NCBI GenBank assembly: GCA_030692905.1
Contig: JAUYBT010000152.1
Coordinates: 1 to 29,356, forward strand
Length of the DNA stretch: 29,356 nucleotides
Direction of reading: 5' to 3'
Source of the DNA: Bacteroidales bacterium
Lineage (GTDB): Bacteria > Bacteroidota > Bacteroidia > Bacteroidales > VadinHA17
The position numbers were made by a program, and so were the translations under genes. The notes under the pieces are model-generated. The model saw nothing but the letters and a program-made list of their open reading frames with translations. It did no database searches and was not told the DNA's origin. This document shows, piece after piece, positions 8,673 to 17,135 of this stretch (its first letter is position 1; every line of letters begins with the position of its first letter).

Positions 8673-9782
8673 ATGGAAATAAAACAACAATTAATCAGCT
8701 ATATCGCTCCCGGTGCTCCGGCAACACGACGTCCGGCTTCCGGATATCTCCCTTTTCTGAGACCGGAAATCGGATTTACTCCTAAATGGTACAGGTCAGT
8801 TCTGGGAATAGACTTTGGAGAACAATGGCATACCGATCCGAACTATCGTAGACAAACCAGGATAGAAATGTATATTGAACTAAATAAACGATTTTCTGAA
8901 ACTCCGATAGGATACGTAGGTGAGAATACAATTGACTTACTAACAGGCACTTATGGAGCATCTGCTATTGCTGCGATTTATGGAATTCCAATCAGGTATA
9001 ACGAGGAACAATGGCCAACCTCTGAACATCAGTATCTCTCTAAAGATGAACTTGAAAACCTTACACCACCAGATCTTGACCAAAACGCTTTCTTTCTTTC
9101 GTTTATGGAACAAGTTGCCTGGATTGGAGAACATGAAGGCAAAATCGCCGGGTATATGAATTGGCAGGGTGTGCTAAACAATGCCCAACGACTTCGCGGC
9201 CAGGATATTTTTATGGATATGTATATGGTTCCCGAAAGGACAAAGCATCTGCTTGATTGTGTTTGCACAACCATGATTGAAGCCGCAGAAAGGTTGCAGC
9301 AAGAACAAAAAAGATATGATGATACACTATCGTTCTTCACTGTAAGCAACTGCCTTGTTAATATGGTAAATCCCGGATTGTATGAGGAGTTCTTATTACC
9401 GTTCGATCAAAAAATTGCTGCTGCATTCGAAGTTATCGGAATCCATAATTGTGCATGGAGTGCCACTCCTTACCTTGAACATTATGCAAAAGTACCCGGA
9501 GTTGCATACATTGACATGGGTATTGATTCAGATCTGGAGAAAGCCCGTACCCTATTCCCGGAACCACGGCGTGCAATAATGTACACCCCTATGGATGTTG
9601 CCAATAAAACTATCAGCCAAATCTGGACAGATCTTGAGCAAATCGCCCAAAACTATGGACCTTGCGATATTGTGGCCGCTGATATAGAAGCGGGAACACC
9701 GGATAGTAGGGTTACAGATTTCATTAAATTATGCGATCAGATTTCTGGAAAATTCCAAAAAACAAATCACATCAAATCATAA
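8673..9782 (+). CDS. Uroporphyrinogen decarboxylase / corrinoid methyltransferase-fold protein
   Basis: The product is 369 residues with no signal peptide, so it is cytoplasmic, unlike the four genes before it. The fold is the URO-D/MtaA type: an opening region with FLRPEIGFTPKWY, a central barrel, a strand with IHNCAWSATPYLEHY (His258, Cys260), and the late turn ADIEAGTPDSRV, which matches the family's GTPxxxV signature. The H-x-C pair is that of zinc-dependent methylcobamide:thiol methyltransferases (MtaA/MtbA). The third ligand Cys of that family seems replaced by Asp/Glu in AADIEAGTP. True HemE is unlikely: the haem-enzyme N-terminus is missing and the gene sits in a glycan locus. A role in handling a methyl or carboxyl substituent on an imported sugar is an inference. 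ATG 8673 is the first start after an in-frame stop. Confidence 0.8.
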   Translation: MEIKQQLISYIAPGAPATRRPASGYLPFLRPEIGFTPKWYRSVLGIDFGEQWHTDPNYRRQTRIEMYIELNKRFSETPIGYVGENTIDLLTGTYGASAIAAIYGIPIRYNEEQWPTSEHQYLSKDELENLTPPDLDQNAFFLSFMEQVAWIGEHEGKIAGYMNWQGVLNNAQRLRGQDIFMDMYMVPERTKHLLDCVCTTMIEAAERLQQEQKRYDDTLSFFTVSNCLVNMVNPGLYEEFLLPFDQKIAAAFEVIGIHNCAWSATPYLEHYAKVPGVAYIDMGIDSDLEKARTLFPEPRRAIMYTPMDVANKTISQIWTDLEQIAQNYGPCDIVAADIEAGTPDSRVTDFIKLCDQISGKFQKTNHIKS

Positions 9783-9949
9783 GGGAATATATAATTCTAA
9801 ATTTCAAACTAAATGAATAAAGCAGGCATATCCATCACTCATTCACCTGATAGTATTGTTTTGTATTTTGTTATTAGCATTGTTGCCTGACATAAGTTCT
9901 TAGCTATATACTTCAGACTTGAAACACTCAGACGAATGCTGCAAATTTG
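9783..9949. other. Convergent intergenic gap, no gene
   Basis: This 167-bp AT-rich stretch separates the plus-strand run from the minus-strand block. The only structure seen is a 6-bp inverted repeat (CAGGCA at 9823-9828 and TGCCTG at 9884-9889) with a 55-nt loop, too weak to call a terminator. No short coding frame with a convincing start is present. Confidence 0.6.
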
Positions 9950-12211
9950 TTACATGATCACTCCTAAATAACGTCCCATCCAATATGGTAAAAGCCATAC
10001 ATCCCCGGCGCTGATTAGGGAATTTCCATCACCGGCTGAATCCAGATTAAAGATTTGCCCGTTATGCCGATAGAGTGGAATTTCACTTAAGGGGAGCAGC
10101 TCCCGGGTGGTTTGTCCCCTGAAATTGGCTGGAAGAACCTCGATATCTTTTCTGTGTGAATTTTGCATTCCCCAGTTTCTTAAGTCTAATGGATAAGATT
10201 TCAGAAACCAGATCGACTGATCAAGGTCAAAATCTTTTGCCCCGGTCATTGCATAAGTGAAGTTCCAGAGTGCATTTTTTTCGGGACGTTCAACCTCCCA
10301 ATGATCCTTAATACTTGCCTGAAATTTTGTTTTCAGTTCAGCAGTGAATGCATATGGTTGTAATCCCCAATAAGCCAAAAAGTACATTTCATCATCAGAG
10401 TGGTTCCATTCCGCAGAAAGCACTTTACTTATCTCATCAGCTTCAGAGGGGCCGATTTGAGAAATGGGACGGGTCAGGTTTTCGAGGTAACCATATTTTT
10501 CTATCAACTCATTCGCCTTATTTTTGTAGATCTCTTTACCAGTAAATCTGTAGGCCGTCTGTAAAAATGCAATAATATTTGATGAATTAAGCCTGCGGTC
10601 GCCGACGTTAACTGGAAACTTATTTACATAGTCAGGATTCCATTTCCCCCAAAGTGTAGGCTCGCCATCAACATCAATTATATACAGGTCATTTTTTACA
10701 ATATATCCCATCAGATCATCCAGACATTTCAGGGCCCGTGCTTTCCACTGTTCATCGTCAGACAGTTCCAAAACCATTGTCAGGGCAAAAATCTGCCCTA
10801 CCGTTTGATCACTGCTGGCAGTTGAACGCCAGGTCCAGTTGTGGTGATCACTGGCAGGAAGCCATAAACTTGCCGGACTGCCAGATAAAAGCTCCTTTCT
10901 CTCCCACCCGTCTTCTTTGGTATTTTCAACTTTATAATCACGTTCAAAACTACGGGCAAAAAGTCCAGGGATATTTGTCACGGTATATAACCTTTCCATT
11001 GCCTCAAAAGCTTCATAAGCATTTTGCTTCGCATCTTCCGAACCGGTTACTTTATAGCGGAAAAGCTGGCTTGCCAGATACATGCCAGTCCAAAGGTTAT
11101 CGCTTGGTTGCGATGCCATTTGAGCCGATGAATATCCTTGAGGCAATCGGCTGACACTGCAATTAAACCCATACCGGATATTTTTTTCACGGACCTGTTT
11201 TTCAAAAAACATTGCTTTATCCTCAAGGGTCATCTCTTTAAAACATATTTGGCCAAGTCCTTTCTCCGTAAGCACCAGAATACTGTTCTCAGGTCCGGAT
11301 TCAATGGCAATGACCCGGTTTCCCGGAAGCCATCGCTCTCCGGCATAATAACTATATTTCCCGTCAGTGTTTAGCCGGTATGCTCCCAAGACAGAACCAA
11401 ACCAGAGTTGTCCCTTTATTTCCTTTATATTGGTAATTTCTGGACAGGGAACGTTGTGTATGATTTTATTGTCAGAAAGAAAGAAATAACTCGCTGTTGT
11501 ACCAACGATAATTTTTTCTTTATTTCCGATAGATGCAGCGCAAGTAATTCCCGAACCTTTGTAAAGTTCTATTATCGGTTGCCCCGGGGTAAATTCAGCT
11601 ACAAGCTCCGGCGAAATGAGAAGAAAGCTGTTTTTCATTTCCTGATAAAGAATTTGTCTGATACCTTTAAAATAACCTGTCCAGAGTTTGTTCCCGTCCT
11701 GATCAAGGTAAACAAGATGTTCTCCATCAGAAACCAAAAATTGAAAATCTTTCCCTCCGGCAAAAACAGAGGCTCCAGGTAACCCATGTTCGATTTGTAT
11801 TTTACCTGCCCATGCATTGCTGAATACCTGTTGATCATCTAAATAAATGGTCTGATTCCGGTAAGTTCCGATGGCTGAAATCTTTTTGGATATCAACGGA
11901 GGATAGGAAATATCCGGAATTAATTTCCCGGAATAGAAGAGGCTTCCATTATCGGGGACTAAGAGCCCACTGTCTGACAAAATCCGTATTTGCCCGTCAC
12001 GATTTGAAGAGATAGAAGAAAGCTTCAACGTATGTCGCTCTTTTTTCAGATAATACCTGACGCTATAGTCTTGTAAATAAGGCATATCCTGATAAACTTG
12101 TTGTCCTTTGGCATTTGTAATTGGTACGGACGCAACATTGCTTTTTTCTTTACACCCTACTAAACAGAAGTATGATAACAGACCAAAGATTAAAACTGAG
12201 TTTCTTTTCAT
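9950..12211 (-). CDS. Propeller-barrel lipoprotein P1 (beta-propeller plus alpha/alpha barrel)
   Basis: The product is 753 residues with a lipoprotein signal (LLSYFCLVGC, Cys20). Residues ~45-325 are a beta-propeller with blade motifs of the two-component-regulator propeller type (QLWFGSVLGAYRL, GERWLPGNRV). A helical linker (LEDKAMFFEKQVREKNIRYGF) leads to a helical region at ~345-745 that fits an (alpha/alpha) toroid. Shared family blocks are SRSFER-like FARSFERD, GEPTLWGKWNPDYVN (516-530), NSSNIIAFLQTAY (542-554), WNHSDDEMY (602-610), HWEVERPEK (637-645), QNSHRKDIE (683-691) and a C-terminal PYWMGRYLGVI. In the block that reads SSDE in the three sister proteins, P1 has Gln469 (SSDQ). The acidic blocks suggest an enzyme pocket (inference). 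No characterised family is recognised. It is the last gene of the block, 24 bp after P2. Confidence 0.85.
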   Translation of the reverse strand: MKRNSVLIFGLLSYFCLVGCKEKSNVASVPITNAKGQQVYQDMPYLQDYSVRYYLKKERHTLKLSSISSNRDGQIRILSDSGLLVPDNGSLFYSGKLIPDISYPPLISKKISAIGTYRNQTIYLDDQQVFSNAWAGKIQIEHGLPGASVFAGGKDFQFLVSDGEHLVYLDQDGNKLWTGYFKGIRQILYQEMKNSFLLISPELVAEFTPGQPIIELYKGSGITCAASIGNKEKIIVGTTASYFFLSDNKIIHNVPCPEITNIKEIKGQLWFGSVLGAYRLNTDGKYSYYAGERWLPGNRVIAIESGPENSILVLTEKGLGQICFKEMTLEDKAMFFEKQVREKNIRYGFNCSVSRLPQGYSSAQMASQPSDNLWTGMYLASQLFRYKVTGSEDAKQNAYEAFEAMERLYTVTNIPGLFARSFERDYKVENTKEDGWERKELLSGSPASLWLPASDHHNWTWRSTASSDQTVGQIFALTMVLELSDDEQWKARALKCLDDLMGYIVKNDLYIIDVDGEPTLWGKWNPDYVNKFPVNVGDRRLNSSNIIAFLQTAYRFTGKEIYKNKANELIEKYGYLENLTRPISQIGPSEADEISKVLSAEWNHSDDEMYFLAYWGLQPYAFTAELKTKFQASIKDHWEVERPEKNALWNFTYAMTGAKDFDLDQSIWFLKSYPLDLRNWGMQNSHRKDIEVLPANFRGQTTRELLPLSEIPLYRHNGQIFNLDSAGDGNSLISAGDVWLLPYWMGRYLGVIM

Positions 12212-12235
12212 CGGTACATTTTTTTAAAATCAAAT

Positions 12236-14533
12236 CTAATACAAAACAGGTCTGCCCGGACCGTCATAAGGTTTTGCACCCTGCTGTCTTAATTCTGATC
12301 GATCTACAGAAATCAATTCAGGATTATTGGTGGTAGGCGGCTGAATAAATCCATTATAACGTCCCATCCAGTAATCCCTTAAAAATTCTGTTGGTTCCCT
12401 GACAACATTCCCATTAACTCCTCCATCGAGCACAGTTGGACTTGAAGATTCACGCGGTGAAAAAGCCCGCTTTTTTCCCTCATAGGAAGTATAACCTGGT
12501 TCTAAAAATAAATCGTCGCGATGTGAATTCTGGAAATTATATTCAATACAGTCTAATTTACATTCGCGCAAATATTTCATTGATTCTTCAAGCTCGCAGT
12601 CATTTCCGGTTATTGCTCCATACGAAAAATTGAACCAGGGTGAATGCTCCATTCTTTTTACCTCCCATGTACGTTCAAGACTGCGCAGATAAACCGACCG
12701 GAAGTTTGGATCATCACAGTACCGGAATAATGTATTATAGCTTTCAAAAGCAAGATCATCATCCCATGGAGCAATACTTTCAGGAGGGAAAATATTTTTC
12801 TGACGCAAGGTGTTCTGATGATAACCCCAACCAATAAGTTGCTGATAACCTGCCTTGAATTTTTTATCTCCGGTAATGGATAGTGCAGTCTGCATAAATG
12901 TTAATGCCTCCAGCCCATTGAGTCCGCGATCGGCATAACCATAAGGCCTAAGGAGATATTCCGGATTCCAGCGTCCCCATCGGGTTGGCTTTCCGTCCAT
13001 ATCCGGTAAAACCCAACCACTTTTTAAAATGTAGGAAGCAATCCGGTTCAAATGTTCTTTCGCCATCTCCTTCTCTTTACCCTCTGCCACTAAATCGTAA
13101 AACAATGATACAGCATAAAAATGTGAAGTAACTTCATCACTGGAGGTATCACCTTTCCAGAACCACTTACCATCCTTTGTTGGATACCATCTTGCAGGTA
13201 ATCCACCTGACCCCAGAGTTGCCCTTTCATCCTTATCTGCAGTTGTAGACCAAATTGCCCTTGCAAAAAATCCGTCAATCGGTGTAATTCGCTCCAGCCA
13301 TATCATTGCATTAAAAGATTCTACAGCTTCTTTTCGCGCAGTTTTATCTCCGGTTACAGCATATTTGTAACACATGGCCGCCAGGTAAGTGGCTGTATTC
13401 CCTCCGTCGTTATCACTAACTTCTCTTACCCATTCACCGTCTTTTTTATACAGAGCATGGGTAAAACCTAGCCGCTTATGTCCCCATTCTTCAATATGAC
13501 GTTCGTAAAAAGCTGCTTTTTTCTGCAATGTGTAAGGTTCATACCGGATTATGCCAATCCCTTTGTCTGTTGCGATATATACAATATGATCGTCCACAGC
13601 TATATCATTCACATGATCTCCGGGTAACCAGTGATCGGCTCCGAAATAATGCCAATCGTTGTTTAACATGCGAACTGTACCCTTTTCTGTTCCAATCCAG
13701 ATATCACCATCAAAACCGCTTGCAAGGCATGTCGTATTCTCAACAGGAAGACCATCAATCCCTTTGATAGTAGCTAAGCCTGCTCCTCGTAAAACAGCCA
13801 ACCCTTTGTCGGTACTGATAAACAGGCGGCTTCCAGAGCTGAGCATATCTTTTGTATTTTTGGAAGGAAGAGTACCCCAGTCGATAAAATCCTTGTTCAC
13901 AACCTTTCCGTCGAATAAAATAAGTTTTCCGGGTTGAAGAACATGGAGCGTACCACTGTATGATTCTATCCGGGTAATCGGGCCAATTCTGACTGGCTCA
14001 GCATGAATCTGGGATCCATCTTCCATCAACATTGTCACATCGCTGGAATAATATCCACCTTCCGGCTTGATTGAAACAAATTTGTCGTCTACCAGATGAA
14101 AAATCTCTTCTTTCGTAGCTCCATGCAAGATACCATGATGAACACAAATATCAACAAATACCTGATTATCAATTTTTTCCCATTTACTATTTTTAAATCT
14201 GTATATACCATCGGAGGTAAGAGCCCAAAGTTCATTATTCACTGAAATCAGCCTTTTAACTCCAACCGGGGTATTTTTTTCAATATTAAAAATGTCGTTT
14301 CCGAGTAGCCAGATTTTTTCATCGATAACGGCCAGACACCGACCTTCATAAACAGCTATGGCCTGAACCGGTAGCTCTGTATTTATTTTTTTTGCAACCT
14401 CTTGTAAATAAATATCGTCCTGTTGTGGTTTCCACAAACGTTGTGAAGTCTTGTATGAATCCTGAGCAATAAGGGAGCCCGATAGAATGCTCAACAACAG
14501 GGTTGCTGTTACTGATTTAATAAATGTTTTCAT
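12236..14533 (-). CDS. Propeller-barrel protein P2, diverged paralog with SPI-type signal
   Basis: The start at 14533 gives a clean secretion signal (MKTFIKSVTATLLLSILSGSLIAQDS). The 14 upstream in-frame codons would bury it, so the shorter 765-residue form is preferred. No lipobox Cys is present, so unlike P1, P3 and P4 it should be soluble in the periplasm or secreted. Residues ~55-330 are the propeller (GDIWIGTEKGTVRML, ADHWLPGDHVNDI). Residues ~335-735 are the helical barrel: WFWKGDTSSDE (457-467), GKPTRWGRWNPEYL (514-527), GLNGLEALTFMQTA, FQNSHRDD and DYWMGRYNGFI. It is the most divergent paralog: NHSDDE is replaced by APWDDDL (588-594) and ERPE by KRME. A Pro-rich tail of about 35 residues follows the last shared block. 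Its barrel resembles free-standing proteins I recall from other phyla, but without a known activity. It follows GH92 by 155 bp. Confidence 0.85.
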   Translation of the reverse strand: MKTFIKSVTATLLLSILSGSLIAQDSYKTSQRLWKPQQDDIYLQEVAKKINTELPVQAIAVYEGRCLAVIDEKIWLLGNDIFNIEKNTPVGVKRLISVNNELWALTSDGIYRFKNSKWEKIDNQVFVDICVHHGILHGATKEEIFHLVDDKFVSIKPEGGYYSSDVTMLMEDGSQIHAEPVRIGPITRIESYSGTLHVLQPGKLILFDGKVVNKDFIDWGTLPSKNTKDMLSSGSRLFISTDKGLAVLRGAGLATIKGIDGLPVENTTCLASGFDGDIWIGTEKGTVRMLNNDWHYFGADHWLPGDHVNDIAVDDHIVYIATDKGIGIIRYEPYTLQKKAAFYERHIEEWGHKRLGFTHALYKKDGEWVREVSDNDGGNTATYLAAMCYKYAVTGDKTARKEAVESFNAMIWLERITPIDGFFARAIWSTTADKDERATLGSGGLPARWYPTKDGKWFWKGDTSSDEVTSHFYAVSLFYDLVAEGKEKEMAKEHLNRIASYILKSGWVLPDMDGKPTRWGRWNPEYLLRPYGYADRGLNGLEALTFMQTALSITGDKKFKAGYQQLIGWGYHQNTLRQKNIFPPESIAPWDDDLAFESYNTLFRYCDDPNFRSVYLRSLERTWEVKRMEHSPWFNFSYGAITGNDCELEESMKYLRECKLDCIEYNFQNSHRDDLFLEPGYTSYEGKKRAFSPRESSSPTVLDGGVNGNVVREPTEFLRDYWMGRYNGFIQPPTTNNPELISVDRSELRQQGAKPYDGPGRPVLY

Positions 14534-14688
14534 ACCGAATAGTTTTATCAATTTATTTATAATCAGAATATTCATAAAAACAAGATAGAAAAAACCAAAA
14601 TCTTATTTTTCATCAGGTATCTGACGATTACGAGTTGGAATTCCAATAGAAATAATATAAGTAGTTCCACCATTGTAAGAAAAAGAAT
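14534..14688. other. Gap between GH92 and P2, no gene
   Basis: The 155-bp stretch is AT-rich. It has a 12-bp perfect palindrome (TTGGAATTCCAA, 14635-14646) and a 5-bp AAGAT/ATCTT stem (14583-14604) with T-rich flanks. Neither is strong enough to call as an operator or terminator. No promoter element was found. Confidence 0.5.
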
Positions 14689-17061
14689 TCACTTTTTACT
14701 CACCGAAGGTGGAGCATCTTCCGGCTTAATCCCCCATTTTTTGTTCGGTTCCGGACCCATTTCGAAGATAAGTATCCCTCCATCCATTATTTCCCTTTGC
14801 GTAATCCAGGTTCTGCTTATTGGTTTACCGTTTAAGGTTGCCGATTGAATATATTTATTCTTTTGGGAGTTATTCTGAGCCTGTATTGTAAATGTTTTAT
14901 TATTGGCAAGATCAATAGTCACCTTCCCGAACAAAGGACTTCCTATAGCATAAATTGTACTTCCTGGTGTAACCGGATAAAATCCCATAGCGCTCAAAAC
15001 ATACCATGATGAAAGTGATCCCATATCTTCGTTACCGCACAAACCGCCAGGGCCGTTAAGGTAAAGTTCTTCACATACCTGCCTGACCCGTTGTTGTGTT
15101 TTCCAGGGTTCACCGGCATAGTTATACAAGTAAGCAACATGATGAGAGGGTTGGTTGCCGTGAACATATTGCCCGATAGTGCCAACAACTCCCACATATT
15201 TCGGAGGTGTTATATTTGGGCTCATCTCAAAAAAAGTGTCCAGTTTTGCTGTAAATGCTTTATTTCCGCCAAATAAGTTAATAAGTCCCTGTACATCATG
15301 CTGAACCGACCAGATATATTGCCATGCATTTGATTCTGTATAATGGCGGTTCGGGCGTCTGCCAACCAGGAGAGGATCAAAATATTTGTAATAGGAATGT
15401 TCTCCTTCCTTCACAATTTCCTGCTCACGTCCGTTCAATTCTTCAAGCCATGAACCATCAGCCTTCTTAGGGCGCATAAACTGGGTTTTGCTGTCCCATA
15501 AATTCTGGTAATTATGCGCCCTTTTCATAAATAGCACGTAATCTTCATTCTTGCCAAGTTCTTTGGCCAACTGAGCAATACACCAATCATCATAAGTCAA
15601 TTCCAATGTGTTTGGAACTGATTCGGTCACTTTGTCAACAGGCGTATATCCAAGTTCCTTGTAATAAGTGAGGCCGGATCTTCCGGCGTATGACGGAACC
15701 GGAGGTTTCGGATCTTCAAGCGCTTTTTTATGCATGGCTTCGTAAAGAAATTTCACATCGAAATCCCTGTAGCCTTTCATGTATGCGTCTACTATAACAG
15801 GTATCAGGTGATCACCAACCATTGCTTCACCAAAAATATTAAGAAAGTGTTGAGCAGGAAGCCAACCGTAATCCTGCGTTTTTGCAACAATCGACTTAAT
15901 AAAATCATTTACATGATCAGGTGCAATCAATGTCAGAAGAGGATGTTGCGACCTGTAAGTATCCCAACAGGAGAACGATCCGTAAAAATCATACCCTTTA
16001 GCTTCATGAACTTTTTTATCTGGTCCGAAGTATTTTCCGTCAACATCCTGTGAAATGTATTGTGAAAGCAATGAATGGTACATAGCAGTGTAAAAAATCT
16101 CTTTCTGGTCATCAGTGGCGCCATCAATTTTAATACGGGATAACTCTTTGTTCCATATATCACGTGCCTCGTTTCTGGTTCGGTCAAAATCCCAATGAGG
16201 AATCTCTTCAATAAGGTTTCTCCTTGCTCCCTCAACACTGGTGTACGAAATCCCCACTTTTACAAGAATTTGTTCATTTTCCAAGGTTCGGAAATATACA
16301 AATGCCCCAATATTAAGTCCATCTTCACCGTCCTTGTAAGGCCATATGCTCCCTCCGGATTCAGGAGTTTTAGAACCGGCATCAAATGTGCCATAATAAG
16401 CGAATGGCTTACTGAATTCAGCAACAAAAAATATTTTCCCAAGATCGCCATTTTTTGATCCTTCTATCCGATTGTTGTTCACAATTTTCAGCTCCGATTG
16501 ACCTTCCTTTGCTCCGCCGCCAATTTGATGCCCCAGGTCTAATATGATCTTGGAACTGTTCGACTTTGGAAAAGTATAACGATGAAAACCTGCTCTTCTG
16601 GTTGAAGTTAATTCAGCTCTTACGTTATAGTCTTTTAACAATACTGAATAGTATCCCGGCGAAGCTGATTCACTGGCATGGTCAAACCTTGAGCGATATC
16701 CTTTATCAGGATCATCCAATGGCCCTGGAACTACCTGAAGTTTATCACCAACTGTAGGCATAAGCAAAATTTCCCCTCCGTTAACCATTCCCACTCCGCT
16801 CCAATGCAAATGACTAAATCCCATGATAGAACTTTCAGAATACGCATATCCGGAAGCAAAAGTCCATCCCTGTGTATTCATATCAGGACTTAAATGGACC
16901 ATCGAGTAGGGAAGTGATGCCCCGGGAAAAGTATGTCCAAAGAAATCGGTTCCAAGAAATGGGTTTACATTGTCCACCGGATTGCCAGATTGTGCACTTG
17001 CTGAGCTTTGCATTCCCAAACCAAAACTCAGGAATAAGAAACAGATGAAGAAGCGCTTCAT
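14689..17061 (-). CDS. GH92 family alpha-mannosidase
   Basis: The start at 17061 gives a signal peptide (MKRFFICFLFLSFGLGMQSSASAQ); an earlier in-frame ATG at 17106 would add 15 unneeded residues. The product is 790 residues, normal for GH92. The N-terminal beta-sandwich opens VDNVNPFLGTDFFGHTFPGA (30-49). The helical catalytic domain carries SCWDTYRSQHPL (364-375), MVGDHLIPVIVDAY (414-427), HYTESNAWQY (573-582, with Glu576 as likely general acid), HGNQPSHH (634-641) and LCGNEDMGSLSSWYVLSAMGFYP (674-696), whose acidic residues belong to the catalytic base region. GH92 enzymes are Ca2+-dependent inverting exo-alpha-mannosidases acting on N-glycans or mannan. Two family positions differ from the commonest forms: GNQP instead of GNEP, and SLSSW instead of the usual GQxSAW. 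It is exported, and encoded between paralogs P3 and P2. Confidence 0.95.
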   Translation of the reverse strand: MKRFFICFLFLSFGLGMQSSASAQSGNPVDNVNPFLGTDFFGHTFPGASLPYSMVHLSPDMNTQGWTFASGYAYSESSIMGFSHLHWSGVGMVNGGEILLMPTVGDKLQVVPGPLDDPDKGYRSRFDHASESASPGYYSVLLKDYNVRAELTSTRRAGFHRYTFPKSNSSKIILDLGHQIGGGAKEGQSELKIVNNNRIEGSKNGDLGKIFFVAEFSKPFAYYGTFDAGSKTPESGGSIWPYKDGEDGLNIGAFVYFRTLENEQILVKVGISYTSVEGARRNLIEEIPHWDFDRTRNEARDIWNKELSRIKIDGATDDQKEIFYTAMYHSLLSQYISQDVDGKYFGPDKKVHEAKGYDFYGSFSCWDTYRSQHPLLTLIAPDHVNDFIKSIVAKTQDYGWLPAQHFLNIFGEAMVGDHLIPVIVDAYMKGYRDFDVKFLYEAMHKKALEDPKPPVPSYAGRSGLTYYKELGYTPVDKVTESVPNTLELTYDDWCIAQLAKELGKNEDYVLFMKRAHNYQNLWDSKTQFMRPKKADGSWLEELNGREQEIVKEGEHSYYKYFDPLLVGRRPNRHYTESNAWQYIWSVQHDVQGLINLFGGNKAFTAKLDTFFEMSPNITPPKYVGVVGTIGQYVHGNQPSHHVAYLYNYAGEPWKTQQRVRQVCEELYLNGPGGLCGNEDMGSLSSWYVLSAMGFYPVTPGSTIYAIGSPLFGKVTIDLANNKTFTIQAQNNSQKNKYIQSATLNGKPISRTWITQREIMDGGILIFEMGPEPNKKWGIKPEDAPPSVSKK

Positions 17062-17135
17062 AATGTTATTTTTAAGATTATCTGATTTGAGAATATTTTT
17101 CATCAAATTTAGCCTTTTCCCGAAGTAACATAAAA

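Noticed and set aside
9823..9889. CAGGCA/TGCCTG inverted repeat as bidirectional terminator
   Set aside because: Six-bp arms separated by 55 nt with no T tract next to the stem.
10738..11154. 138-codon plus-strand frame inside P1
   Set aside because: It mirrors P1 coding sequence and shows no domain of its own.
14583..14604. AAGAT/ATCTT stem as terminator of GH92
   Set aside because: Only five AT-rich pairs with a long loop; not stable enough to call.
14635..14646. Perfect 12-bp palindrome TTGGAATTCCAA between GH92 and P2
   Set aside because: Several such palindromes are expected by chance in 29 kb, and it is not near a recognisable promoter or repeated elsewhere in the gaps.
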